DNA from: Rhynchopus sp. YZ270_cl-10
Taxonomy: Eukaryota; Euglenozoa; Diplonemea; Diplonemida; Diplonemidae
Direction of reading: 5' to 3'
Assembly: GCA_964035575.1 (NCBI GenBank)
Contig: OZ037905.1
Coordinates: forward strand, 1,017,001-1,081,000
DNA: 64,000 nt
The stretch's first letter is position 1, and every line of letters begins with the position of its first letter. Made by a program: the position numbers and the translations under genes. The notes beneath the pieces were generated by a model that made no database searches, was not told the origin of the DNA, and saw only the letters and a program-made list of their open reading frames with translations. Below, one piece after another: positions 19,305 through 28,541 of the stretch.

Positions 19305-21344
19305 TCACAACCCCGGCAGAACACCTTCCGAACCAGAGAGCTCCCGACTCGCAGACATTGCGATGTCCCCACTCCCTGCAAATCCATAGAGCACAAAGCT
19401 GCACAGTGCGAGAGACAACAGGCCGCACGGCACCACCCCTTTAAGCGCAATGAGCGGGGACAGCTGCCCTGTTTCGCGAACATCCTTCGGCAGAATGCAC
19501 TTCAACTTGGTATGCACAAGAAGGCTCGACACTGTGCACAGCAACTCAGCAACGAAGAGCCACACCACGGTGACATAGCTCCCCGGGAGGTCCAACTCTC
19601 CTGTTACACACTCAACGAAGGAGACCCCCCAGGGGAAGTACCCTGCGATGTACATCGTGCACAACCCGGTAAATGGCATGTACCCCGCGTAGAGTTGCGA
19701 GGCATTCATTAACTCTTCAAGCCTCGTTGGTTTTGGGGTCCATGAAGTGCAGGGGCTGAGAATGCGGGCAAGCACCCATTTGTGAAGATTGTTTCGCGTA
19801 ACAGCTTCGATGACAACGGTTAACGCGAGGTTGATGAGAAGCGAGGTTTCGCTGGTAATGGTCATGACGAGAAGGGAGCGGACCGCATCGGAGAAGACGT
19901 CAAGCGCGACAGCAACGTGAAGGAGCTGTCTATCGGGAAGCATGGTGCCGTCTACACCGAGGTTGAAGGTGATTTTTCCTTGAATGCTTTTGATCAACAG
20001 ATTTAACGCTACAACCCAAACCTGGGTTACCACAAACACCACCACCGGCCATGCTGTTAATACGGCGTCTGCACTAAACTCTGTCAAAACAATCTCCTTC
20101 AACCCCCAAATCAACATCAACACTGCAATGACAAACAGCAACGGCGACACCGCGAACAACCCTCTCTTCAACGCCTTCCGATACACCGCGAAACACAACG
20201 TAGGTATGACGATACAGCACAGCGACACCAACATCTCAACATCATGCGAAATCCCATCAAACAAAATATGCATGCAATACAAACACACAATCTCTCCTGT
20301 CACAGAAGAGACCAATGGAATGACCAAATCAACATTAAGCCATGAATCCCCTATGCGAATTATAGACGAAAAGAGATGAGCCGTAAAGGCATGCAAAAAG
20401 ATGTCAAATGGCATCCTTTTGACGAGAATATGCCGTGTAAGCTGCCCAAGAATGTCCGATGAGCAGTCGCATGTATTAGAACAAACCCCTTTTCTCCCTG
20501 CAGCCCGCGCCGCGAAGATTAGACCCGTCAAAATGCACATCGCCGGAATGAACAGCAGAAGAAACGTTTTGAAAACACTGTTCGCAACAGTACACCCCTT
20601 TGCATCCGGCGCGCTTGCAGTGTACAGACCAAAGGCGGTGGCTTGCACTTCTTTTACCTTTTCTTCCTCGGGGGCGTTGATGTGCTCGGTCTCTCCAGCC
20701 TCCACATCCTTCGCGAACGCCTGCACCGGAGTAAGCGGTGCCACTTTTGCTGCCTTATTCTTTTTCAGGTCCACACGCTCCTGAATCATGACAGTGCTCT
20801 CCACCGCGTTCTCCTTTTGCTTCTGCAGCCATTCTGCGTGAACCGACTTCTTTGCAGGAGAAAGCTCAATCTCCATACGCTCCTTCAACATATGCATGAA
20901 ATCATCGCTTGCAACAGCATGACGCAAAAAAGCGGCTTTCGTAATGACATAAACCGGCGTCTCCTCAGCAGAGGAAGGCACCTTCAGCATCATGTCCCCG
21001 ATATGCTGTGAAAACGGCTCCAACAGCTTTGCCTTGGGGACAAGAACGATCACCTCAGCAGGGGTAACCTCCCCGCGCCCCTCTGTGTCGACCAGCTGAA
21101 ATGCCCATAACGCAATGCGCGCAAGGTTCTCCTCGCGTAGCTCCTCCTTGCGTACCCCCTTTGCTGAGATGAGCGACCCCCGTCGGGGTAGCGCTCTATG
21201 CAAAGGGTTGCTCTGTGTCTTGTGCAGTCTTTTGTGCTCTTCAGCAGCATCAAGCACTTCCTTAGGCAAAAAGGGAGGAAGTTTAGGGGGGACTCCCAAG
21301 GAGAGATTCGCATCGGTGGGGGTCGATGCTGAGGATTGAGACAT
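19305..21344 (-). CDS. Polytopic membrane protein with EF-hand-like N-terminus
   Basis: 679 residues. The soluble N-terminal region (1-255) contains an EF-hand-like loop (DTEGRGEVTPAE, about 86-97) after a helix, and a helical KSVHAEWLQKQKE segment. From about 258 onwards there are roughly ten hydrophobic spans (the first is VFKTFLLLFIPAMCILTGL) with a Cys cluster (CSNTCDC) just after the first. A large, 10-span C-terminal half suggests a transporter, channel or sensor, but no signature motif lets me name a family. Calcium sensing is inferred and uncertain, because only one loop is visible. The frame is uninterrupted and ends SGSEGVLPGL. The kinesin gene follows about 2.7 kb downstream on the same strand. 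Confidence 0.8.
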   Translation of the reverse strand: MSQSSASTPTDANLSLGVPPKLPPFLPKEVLDAAEEHKRLHKTQSNPLHRALPRRGSLISAKGVRKEELREENLARIALWAFQLVDTEGRGEVTPAEVIVLVPKAKLLEPFSQHIGDMMLKVPSSAEETPVYVITKAAFLRHAVASDDFMHMLKERMEIELSPAKKSVHAEWLQKQKENAVESTVMIQERVDLKKNKAAKVAPLTPVQAFAKDVEAGETEHINAPEEEKVKEVQATAFGLYTASAPDAKGCTVANSVFKTFLLLFIPAMCILTGLIFAARAAGRKGVCSNTCDCSSDILGQLTRHILVKRMPFDIFLHAFTAHLFSSIIRIGDSWLNVDLVIPLVSSVTGEIVCLYCMHILFDGISHDVEMLVSLCCIVIPTLCFAVYRKALKRGLFAVSPLLFVIAVLMLIWGLKEIVLTEFSADAVLTAWPVVVFVVTQVWVVALNLLIKSIQGKITFNLGVDGTMLPDRQLLHVAVALDVFSDAVRSLLVMTITSETSLLINLALTVVIEAVTRNNLHKWVLARILSPCTSWTPKPTRLEELMNASQLYAGYMPFTGLCTMYIAGYFPWGVSFVECVTGELDLPGSYVTVVWLFVAELLCTVSSLLVHTKLKCILPKDVRETGQLSPLIALKGVVPCGLLSLALCSFVLYGFAGSGDIAMSASRELSGSEGVLPGL

Positions 21345-21378
21345 CGCAAAAAAAAAAATAAAAAGGGAAAATAAAAAA

Positions 21379-21474
21379 GTTTATCAGATGACCCTAAGCC
21401 TCTCTTTGCTTAGTCACCTTTGATAGGGTTTGCTAGATGAACCTAAGCAGCCTCGTGTGCTTCACTTTGATCAC
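21379..21474 (+). repeat. Two tandem family A hairpins
   Basis: The first copy (21379-21424) has TCAGATGACCCTAAGC ... GCTTAGTCACCTT. The second (21428-21474) has CTAGATGAACCTAAGC and ends CTTTGATCACA, the tail also seen at 59124 and 63045. Confidence 0.75.
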
Positions 21475-21810
21475 AAAAAAAGAAGGGTTTTGGTAAGTGC
21501 GTCACCAAAATAGGGGGAAAGGGGGAGAAATCAGAATAGGGAGGGAGGGTGGGGGAAAAGGGGAAATGTGTGTGTTGTGTGGGGGGCTGTGAAAGGAAAG
21601 GGTGTGGGGTGGGGGACAGGGGCCACGGTGGCAAAAATTTTGTTTGATTATAGACTACTATCACTAGATAATAGCCACGGTTTTTCTTCACAGGATCCTT
21701 AAAAGCCACGGTGGCAAAAAGAAAAAAGAAAAAAAGCCATGCACTGGTGGCTGCGGGATGAGGTGAACAGGATCAGGATCCTGGCCAAGGATAAGTACCA
21801 GTTGAATGTT

Positions 21811-21921
21811 AATCAGGACAAGATCCTACATTGCATCCTCTACAGTTGTTAAATGTGAGTACCAGTCTGGTACTCACATTTAACAATCGTAGAGGATGCA
21901 ATGCAGGATCTTGTCCTGATT
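21811..21921. repeat. Long near-perfect hairpin (about 110 bp)
   Basis: The left arm starts AATCAGGACAAGATCCT and the right arm ends AGGATCTTGTCCTGATT. The arms are about 53 bp each with a few mismatches and meet at GAGTACCAGTCTGGTACTC. No flanking duplication is evident. Confidence 0.85.
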
Positions 21922-22296
21922 AGTCTACTGTGTACTATTATTTCTTGCTAAATACGGTACAATTATGTAGTAAAGTAACGCATAAATACTGTTTTATCGC
22001 TAGATAATATTGCTGACATATGAGCCAAACCACTTGGAATTTATCGGGCAACGAACCCGAATCTGCAGCTAAATCTGAACCTATAGAAGGGGGTTTATGG
22101 CAACTATCGTGAACCTGCGTGCACTCTGCGGAATGTTTGTTGCTACCAAAATTGGGGGTCTTTTTTTATTTGTTTTTCTCTTCTCTGGTTGAACAGGCAA
22201 GGTTGGGGGTATTGGTGGGGGGGGGGTGACTTTTTTTTTTGTCTCTTTTTTCCCGTTAAAACTATCGCTCTCTGTTTATATTTTTTGTTTTTTTGA

Positions 22297-22847
22297 ACAT
22301 AGGTTTCGAACGCGCGTTCGAAAATCGAAAACGCGCAAATCCAAAATCGGAAAACGCGCACATGAAAAAAAAAAAAAAAACGCGCAAAAAAAAAAAAAAA
22401 AAACGCGCGTTCGAAAAGCCGGACGCGCGTAAAAAAAAAAGGGCGTTTTTTTTTTTTTTTTTTTTTCAAACGCGCGTTCGAAAAAGTGGTTTTTTCGAAC
22501 GCGCGTTTGAAAAACTGGACGCGCGTTCGAAAAAACCACTTTTTCGACGCGCGTTCGAAAAACCTCCCCACGTAAACATGAGGCTTCCACTTTTTCGAAC
22601 GCGCGTTTTTTTTTTTTCGTTTTTCAAACGCGCGTTTTTTTTCTCGTTTTTTTCGAACGCGCGTTTTTTTTCGTTTTTCAAACGCGCGTTTTTTTTTCGT
22701 TTTTTTCAAACGCGCGTTTTTTGTTCGTTTTTTCCGAACGCGCGTTTTTTTCCCCGTTTTTTCCGAACGCGCGTTTTTTTTTTTTCGTTTTTCAAACGCG
22801 CACTCGAAAACGCCCTAAAAACGCGAACGCGCGTTCGAAACCTATGT
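22297..22847. mobile_element. Foldback element with ACGCGCGTT motif array
   Basis: A 551-bp element is bounded by ACATAGGTTTCGAACGCGCG and its inverted repeat, with TTGA directly on both sides (likely target-site duplication). The interior is made of the palindromic core ACGCGCGTT separated by A or T runs, about twenty times in both phases. The strand is therefore self-complementary at many scales. The Arg/Lys/Phe-rich frames across it are by-products of this composition. Non-autonomous. Confidence 0.75.
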
Positions 22848-23331
22848 TTGAAGAAGAAAAAAAAAAACAAAAGGGGTGTGTCTTTACGTGCGCTCTCCCT
22901 CCCTCCCCTCCCTATATCCACCCCCCCCAAGTTGAGAACCGTGCACTTCGCTCTAGAGACGACATGGACAAAAACACATTAGCACACATATTGGCACACA
23001 CCTTTTTTTTTGTTTTTTTTCTCTCTTTTTTCCGTCTTTTTTTAATATTTTTTTTTGTGAGATCAAGCGTATGGCATTAAGAGAAGGCACCATAACGGTG
23101 CTCAGTGCATGCGCTGGATCGTCACCTCTTTGAAACAATATACTCTTTCGGCCGTACGAAGCAGAATGAGAAGAGAAACACAGATGTCTGCATAGAGACA
23201 GAGTATTGTAGTGCGTTTCTACAGCTGGGCTTGTCTGTCTTTACCCCAACAAGGACGTTTTTGTAACATCTGGGAAAACTGGGGAGATGGGGCTGGGGGG
23301 GTGTGGTGGTGGGGGTGGGGTGGCAGTGTTC

Positions 23332-23742
23332 TTAGAATCCCTTCTTGGCGCGGGTGGAGATCTCCTCGAAGGTAAGGTCGTCCGCTCCGTTTGCCTGCAC
23401 GTCGATGAGTCCTCCCTCGATCTTCTTCTTCAGGGCGTCCTTGCTGCCGGCGTAAAGCATCTTCGTCTTCACCTTACCGCTGTCAGGGTTCCATGTGATG
23501 AAGAGGATCTTCGACTTCGACACACCCTCGTCCTCGAAGGTGAAGTCCCACACGTAGTAACGTGCCTCCTCAGGAAGGCTCGACACGTACTCGTCCCAGG
23601 TCGCGCCCTTGGCGAACTCCTTTCCGACAACAATCTCGCTTCCGTCAATCTTGAACTCAAGTCCCTGGAACGCCTGCTTTGTCTTCAGGGACTCGAACTT
23701 GTCCACGCAGTCCTTGCTGCAGGAGACTCCGGTCATGGACAT
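23332..23742 (-). CDS. ADF/cofilin, copy 1
   Basis: An actin-depolymerising factor that binds G- and F-actin and severs or recycles filaments in the cytosol. 136 residues is a normal length. The single ADF-H fold is seen from MTGVSCSKDCVDKFESLK (N-terminal actin-binding segment with a regulatory Ser) through YYVWDFTFEDEG and SKILFITWNPDSGKVKTKMLYAGSKD (the long-helix region that contacts actin) to FEEISTRAKKGF. The protein is identical to copies 2 and 3. At DNA level copy 1 differs from copy 3 at one site and from copy 2 at two. The short 3' flank (AGTGTTCTTAG) and 5' flank (TTTGAAGTTTTGGTTGGTT) are shared with copy 2 only. No intron. Confidence 0.95.
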   Translation of the reverse strand: MSMTGVSCSKDCVDKFESLKTKQAFQGLEFKIDGSEIVVGKEFAKGATWDEYVSSLPEEARYYVWDFTFEDEGVSKSKILFITWNPDSGKVKTKMLYAGSKDALKKKIEGGLIDVQANGADDLTFEEISTRAKKGF

Positions 23743-26700
23743 TTTGAAGTTTTGGTTGGTTTTAGATTCTTATTCTGGAGGGACTTGGGCGTGGGGAAGG
23801 AGCGGGCCCAAACGCGACTCTTCCCTACCCGCCCTACCCGCCCCCCCCTCTCCACCCTCTTTCAACCAACTTATTTGAGCATCTTTGCTGCTCTTTCTCC
23901 TCTCTCCCCCCACAAACTTCTTCTTCAGCGCCTTGTGAACACAAACACACCCGAACACACCTACCAACCCTACAGACCCCCTCCCCGCTACCTCACCCAC
24001 CCTACTAAAAGCCGCCACCATCACCTCACCACATGCCACCCATCCACTGCAATGCCATTTCATCACAACACAGACCCCCCTACCCCACAAGCAATCTACG
24101 AGGCCCTTGCTCCAACCATGGTTCCTTCCTTTACATCCAACCCAATGCTGAACGAAGGCAAATCCACTGATAGAATACGGCACAATCATTTCTTTTGTGG
24201 ACACACACACAAATACCACAAGCCCCCCCCACGCACCTCCAATATTTGTCCATCCTCTCTCAATCAAGCTGGCTTGAATGAGGAGATAGGACCTATAGAG
24301 TGCAACCAACCCTAAGGCACCATTTCCACAAGGGAAAGCGTGAACATTCACACAACCACCCTGGCCTGCAATGCCCCCCCTTCCATTCTCAACAATGCGA
24401 GAAGGAGAACCCATATCAACAACATTGACATAGGGGAGAGAGGCATTGCATTTTTTGCCACACCTAAAAAAAAAATGCAATCATTTCTGCTACAGACGCT
24501 CCGCTCTGCTGACAAAAATGTGAACTGTCAAACCACCTCCATCCATGCACACCCCCCTTTCCCCATACAACGCAGGGCACCTCTCTGCAGACTGCTAACA
24601 GCGGTGACCCACCACCACCCACCATCCCATCCCACCCAATGAGAGCGACTCAAGAAGAAAACAAAAAAACCCCTCCCATCTGCCAATCTGCCATCTGCCA
24701 TCCACAGTTACAAAAAAAGGCGCACTGCAAAGCGAAGGTAGTCATCGTTGTACCCAAAAAAACCCTCGCCATTTTGTATAGATTAATATGCTGTCCATTT
24801 GGATGATGGAACCAAACTGTGTGTCAGCGTGTGGGGCGAATGTAACCACAAACGGAATATTGGTGTGGAGTGTTCATTGGATCTCGACAACACAGGGTTG
24901 ACAAAGCTGAGAAAACAGATGAACTACCTTGTGCACAGAGTCCAACCACGCCACAGCACACAGAGAAGCAACCCCTCCTCATGCAAATATCACACCCACC
25001 CCCTGCCCATCCCCCTGCTTCGCTCACAGCAGCCCTGTGCGAAGAAAGGTCGTACATCCACGGATTTGCACCAATTCAACCGAATCTGACATTGTCAACC
25101 ATATACCCCCTTTTTGTATCTGCCCGTATCACGCATCCCTCAAAACGCTGAACCGATTCACAGCGTATAGCATCACTCCATGGAAAAAAACTGTGGGAAA
25201 AAAAAAACTGTACTACCGCGTGGGTAAAGCGCTGCGCTTGATTCACCCTCCCTTCCCCCTCTCCCCGCATTTCCCCATCGGTTCGATACTGCTTCAGATG
25301 GCTTGTTAGAAAAAAAACCCCTATTTTACCAAAAGAACCTCGAAACCTTGCCCTTAACTGCATCGATCTACGAAGGCATTTCAACAAAGAAATTCCATTT
25401 CATCAAGAACGAGAGTGTGTGTGGGGGGGGTCGAAGTCGTAGTCTGTTGCCGCTGATCACAACGTCCTCAATGTCGCAGAGACGCCCCACGTGGCGGTAG
25501 TGGAAGTTCTCGAGGTGGTGTGTGCTGTCGTCAGACTCGGGGAAGCCAAACGCAATCTGCGGGCAGTCAGCAGGCGTCGCTGTACAGTCTCCCCACACCC
25601 AGATGGTTCCCGCCTCCCACACCACCCTGTAAACGATGCCGTCTCAGAACTGAAGTGCACTCTATTATGTCCCCTGGTACTGCCCTTAACGATCCACCCT
25701 CATGGCGGGGTTCATCTGACGTTGCACCCCCCCTCCCCGTGCATTCAGCTCCACCCCCACCCCCACCCTAGATCAATGCCGGCTGAGCTTTGTTCCATAA
25801 GAGTTCACCTAAATTCGGCCTGGTAGTAACTTCCGCCGAATACCGACCAACACCGTCACGTAAAACGCCCAATACCGCCAAACTCGGGTCAACAATGGGA
25901 TGAGAAGGCAGGAAAAGGAAATCAAGCAAGGGTAGAGGGCAGTCATTTGTATTGTGCTATACAGTCAATATTTTCTTTTGTCTTTTTTTTTTTTTTAATC
26001 TCGTATTTTTTTCGTCCTCGATCTTCCCACCCCCACCTTCCCCCTTCTCACAGTAAGGTTAGGACTTATTGGGGAATGGAGTGTTTTATGTAGGGCTACC
26101 ATATAAAAGGGTGATTTGTGGGAAGGCTGGACCAGAGCATCTTTTGTGCATACGTTTGTTTGTTTTTCTTTTTTTTTCCCCCTCTTTTGGGTCTGTAATA
26201 TGCACTCAGAGAGAAGAAGGGTGTGTACAGTACTCCAACGATGGTTTGGCATTCAATAAAGTCGCCAAATTACCAAAAAAAAAAAAACCTCTAAATTTGC
26301 CTTATTTTCTTTGTACGCCATTTTATTTGGGCTACTGTAAGATGCTTCCATACCATAACTCTGCACAATATATAAATTTTGTTCATAAAAACTTTAAAAA
26401 AGAAGAAAAAAAAAAACACACGTTGTAAAAAAGGGAGACATTTTCACAAAAAAAAAAAAAAAGGAACGAAAAAAGCTGGCAAGAAATACTGGAATAAAAA
26501 AAAAATAAAACAAAACGCGCTATTCAGGCAGAGAGACGTTCTGTGCAAAGAGAAACTAAACCAGGGATTTTCTCTAAATGGCCCTTCCCCCACTCCACCC
26601 ATACGTGTTTCTTTTCTAGCCCTTTGTCATTTTTTTGTATCTTTTTTTTTGTGTGGTGGAAGCACTCACTCGAACAGTGAGTTCCGTCTACCGGTGCAAA

Positions 26701-26759
26701 AAAAAGTGGAGTTGAAAAGCCAAAATAAAAATAAAAGAAAAGAAATCCTCTCAGTGTTC
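23743..26759. other. Spacer between cofilin copies 1 and 2
   Basis: About 3 kb of C/A-rich, then AT-rich DNA that is not duplicated between the other cofilin copies. Only one stretch looks coding, the exon candidate at 25430-25626. The rest shows homopolymer runs and no repeat family that I can place. Confidence 0.5.
25430..25626 (-). CDS. Isolated exon candidate, unrecognised
   Basis: After an acceptor-like TTTACAG|G, an open frame reads VVWEAGTIWVWGDC, then CPQIAFGFPE, THHLENFHYRHVGRLCD and IEDVVISGNRLRLR. It is GC-rich with good codon composition, unlike the surrounding DNA. I found neither a partner exon on either side nor a clear GTATG donor at its 3' end, so the lower boundary is approximate. 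It may be part of a gene with small exons or a gene fragment. The protein family is not recognised. Confidence 0.35.
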
Positions 26760-27170
26760 TTAGAATCCCTTCTTGGCGCGGGTGGAGATCTCCTCGAAGG
26801 TAAGGTCGTCCGCTCCGTTTGCCTGCACGTCGATGAGTCCTCCCTCGATCTTCTTCTTCAGGGCGTCCTTGCTGCCGGCGTAAAGCATCTTCGTCTTCAC
26901 CTTACCGCTGTCGGGGTTCCATGTGATGAAGAGGATCTTCGACTTCGACACACCCTCGTCCTCGAAGGTGAAGTCCCACACGTAGTAACGTGCCTCCTCA
27001 GGAAGGCTCGACACGTACTCGTCCCAGGTCGCGCCCTTGGCGAACTCCTTTCCGACAACAATCTCGCTTCCGTCAATCTTGAACTCAAGTCCCTGGAACG
27101 CCTGCTTTGTCTTCAGGGACTCAAACTTGTCCACGCAGTCCTTGCTGCAGGAGACTCCGGTCATGGACAT
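26760..27170 (-). CDS. ADF/cofilin, copy 2
   Basis: Encodes exactly the same 136-residue ADF-H protein as copies 1 and 3. It shares its immediate 5' flank (TTTGAAGTTTTGGTTGG) and 3' flank (GTGTTCTTAG) with copy 1, so those two copies derive from one duplication that included untranslated ends. Two silent differences from copy 1 and one from copy 3. The intergenic DNA beyond these flanks is unrelated. Confidence 0.95.
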   Translation of the reverse strand: MSMTGVSCSKDCVDKFESLKTKQAFQGLEFKIDGSEIVVGKEFAKGATWDEYVSSLPEEARYYVWDFTFEDEGVSKSKILFITWNPDSGKVKTKMLYAGSKDALKKKIEGGLIDVQANGADDLTFEEISTRAKKGF

Positions 27171-27774
27171 TTTGAAGTTTTGGTTGGTTCTTTGCTGTGT
27201 TACTGTGAGGTTGATGTGATGGGAATATGTGATTCAAGAAAACGGCATTAAAACATAACCCCTCCCCATGCATTTTTTTTTTCCAGGTTCTGCTTTTTTT
27301 TTGTTGTTGGTCTTTTTTGTTGTTTTCTTTGTTTTCATCTCTCTGCGTCACCTGCATATTGTTTTGTTTTGTTTTTGTTTGTTTTTGTTTTTTTTGTTTT
27401 TTTTGTTTCCTTTTTGGTCCCCTTGAACATTGGTTGTTCTTTTTTGCAGACAGATTAAAAATGGTTGTTGAGGGTTACTCAACAGGTCCTTTTGCAGTCG
27501 ATCTGCACCCCCAAAATAAAATAAAATAAAGGCTCTTCTCTCTCGAAAAACAGAAGAGAACGACAAAAAGGAGACTAAATAAAATAAAACAGAAAAGAAA
27601 GTAAAATCAAAAAAGAAGGGGAAAAAAAACCACAGTCACAACAAAGTGACTAACGTTATAATAACAGCACATCCACACGACCCAAGAGGGTGGAAATATA
27701 ACAACATAAGCACTACACAGTCAACAATTGACCACAAATGCTCGCGATGTGCTGAATCAAACTAGTAAAGCCGA
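27171..27774. other. Spacer between cofilin copies 2 and 3
   Basis: AT-rich with TTTTGTTTTG-type low-complexity runs. No exon, repeat family or TIR element is supported. Confidence 0.5.
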
Positions 27775-28185
27775 TCAGAATCCCTTCTTGGCGCGGGTGG
27801 AGATCTCCTCGAAGGTAAGGTCGTCCGCTCCGTTTGCCTGCACGTCGATGAGTCCTCCCTCGATCTTCTTCTTCAGGGCGTCCTTGCTGCCGGCGTAAAG
27901 CATCTTCGTCTTCACCTTACCGCTGTCAGGGTTCCATGTGATGAAGAGGATCTTCGACTTCGACACACCCTCGTCCTCGAAGGTGAAGTCCCACACGTAG
28001 TAACGTGCCTCCTCAGGAAGGCTCGACACGTACTCGTCCCAGGTCGCGCCCTTGGCGAACTCCTTTCCGACAACAATCTCGCTTCCGTCAATCTTGAACT
28101 CAAGTCCCTGGAACGCCTGCTTTGTCTTCAGGGACTCAAACTTGTCCACGCAGTCCTTGCTGCAGGAGACTCCGGTCATGGACAT
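27775..28185 (-). CDS. ADF/cofilin, copy 3
   Basis: The same 136-residue ADF/cofilin as copies 1 and 2. The frame stays open upstream for 25 codons (MYCFNSSHHIHT...). This extension is not conserved in the other two copies and is pyrimidine-rich leader sequence, so the start is set at MSMTGVSC. Its 5' and 3' flanks differ from those of copies 1 and 2. This suggests that copy 3 is the older locus, or that its coding part was homogenised by gene conversion. Confidence 0.95.
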   Translation of the reverse strand: MSMTGVSCSKDCVDKFESLKTKQAFQGLEFKIDGSEIVVGKEFAKGATWDEYVSSLPEEARYYVWDFTFEDEGVSKSKILFITWNPDSGKVKTKMLYAGSKDALKKKIEGGLIDVQANGADDLTFEEISTRAKKGF

Positions 28186-28541
28186 TTTAAAGGTTTTTTT
28201 TTGGTTTGGTTTGAAAGAGCTGTGTGTGTGGATATGGTGTGAACTATTAAAGCAATACACATTACAAACAAAAAAACCCCCCTATCTTTTTTTTCTTCAC
28301 CCCTTCACCCCCCCTCCGAGGACAATGCCCCGTACTTCTCTCCCTCCCCCCCCTTCCCCCTTCCCCCTCTCCACTCCCTCACCTATGAGCAATGACAAGG
28401 TGCACGACTAATTCCATGCCAAGACTAAATAACAACCTACCACTCATTACATTACAGGACTTTACGTTATTTAGTCTTTATCATGCAACACTAGGCATGC
28501 ACCTTGCCATATGACCAGGTGGTAACTAGGTCCTCCCTTTC
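28186..28541. other. Short spacer with an inverted pair
   Basis: The sequence between cofilin copy 3 and the BRCT gene end. Around 28395-28512, GCAATGACAAGGTGCA...TGCCAAGACTAAATAAC is mirrored by GTTATTTAGTC...GGCATGCACCTTGCCAT. This forms a foldback of about 120 bp with interrupted arms. Confidence 0.45.

Larger units (their letters stand above)
21345..23331. other. Spacer with palindromes and foldback elements
   Basis: No gene is supported. It holds two family A copies (21379-21424, 21428-21474), a 16-bp direct repeat GCCACGGTGGCAAAAA (near 21630 and 21706), a long hairpin at 21811-21921 and a foldback element at 22297-22847, listed separately. Confidence 0.6.

Noticed and set aside
22143-22982. 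Long Arg/Lys/Phe-rich frames on both strands
   Set aside because: They are by-products of A/T runs alternating with CGCGCG cores in the foldback element. No codon bias or domain.
28186-28260. 25-residue N-terminal extension of cofilin copy 3
   Set aside because: Not conserved in the two identical paralogues, and ADF/cofilins begin at this internal Met.
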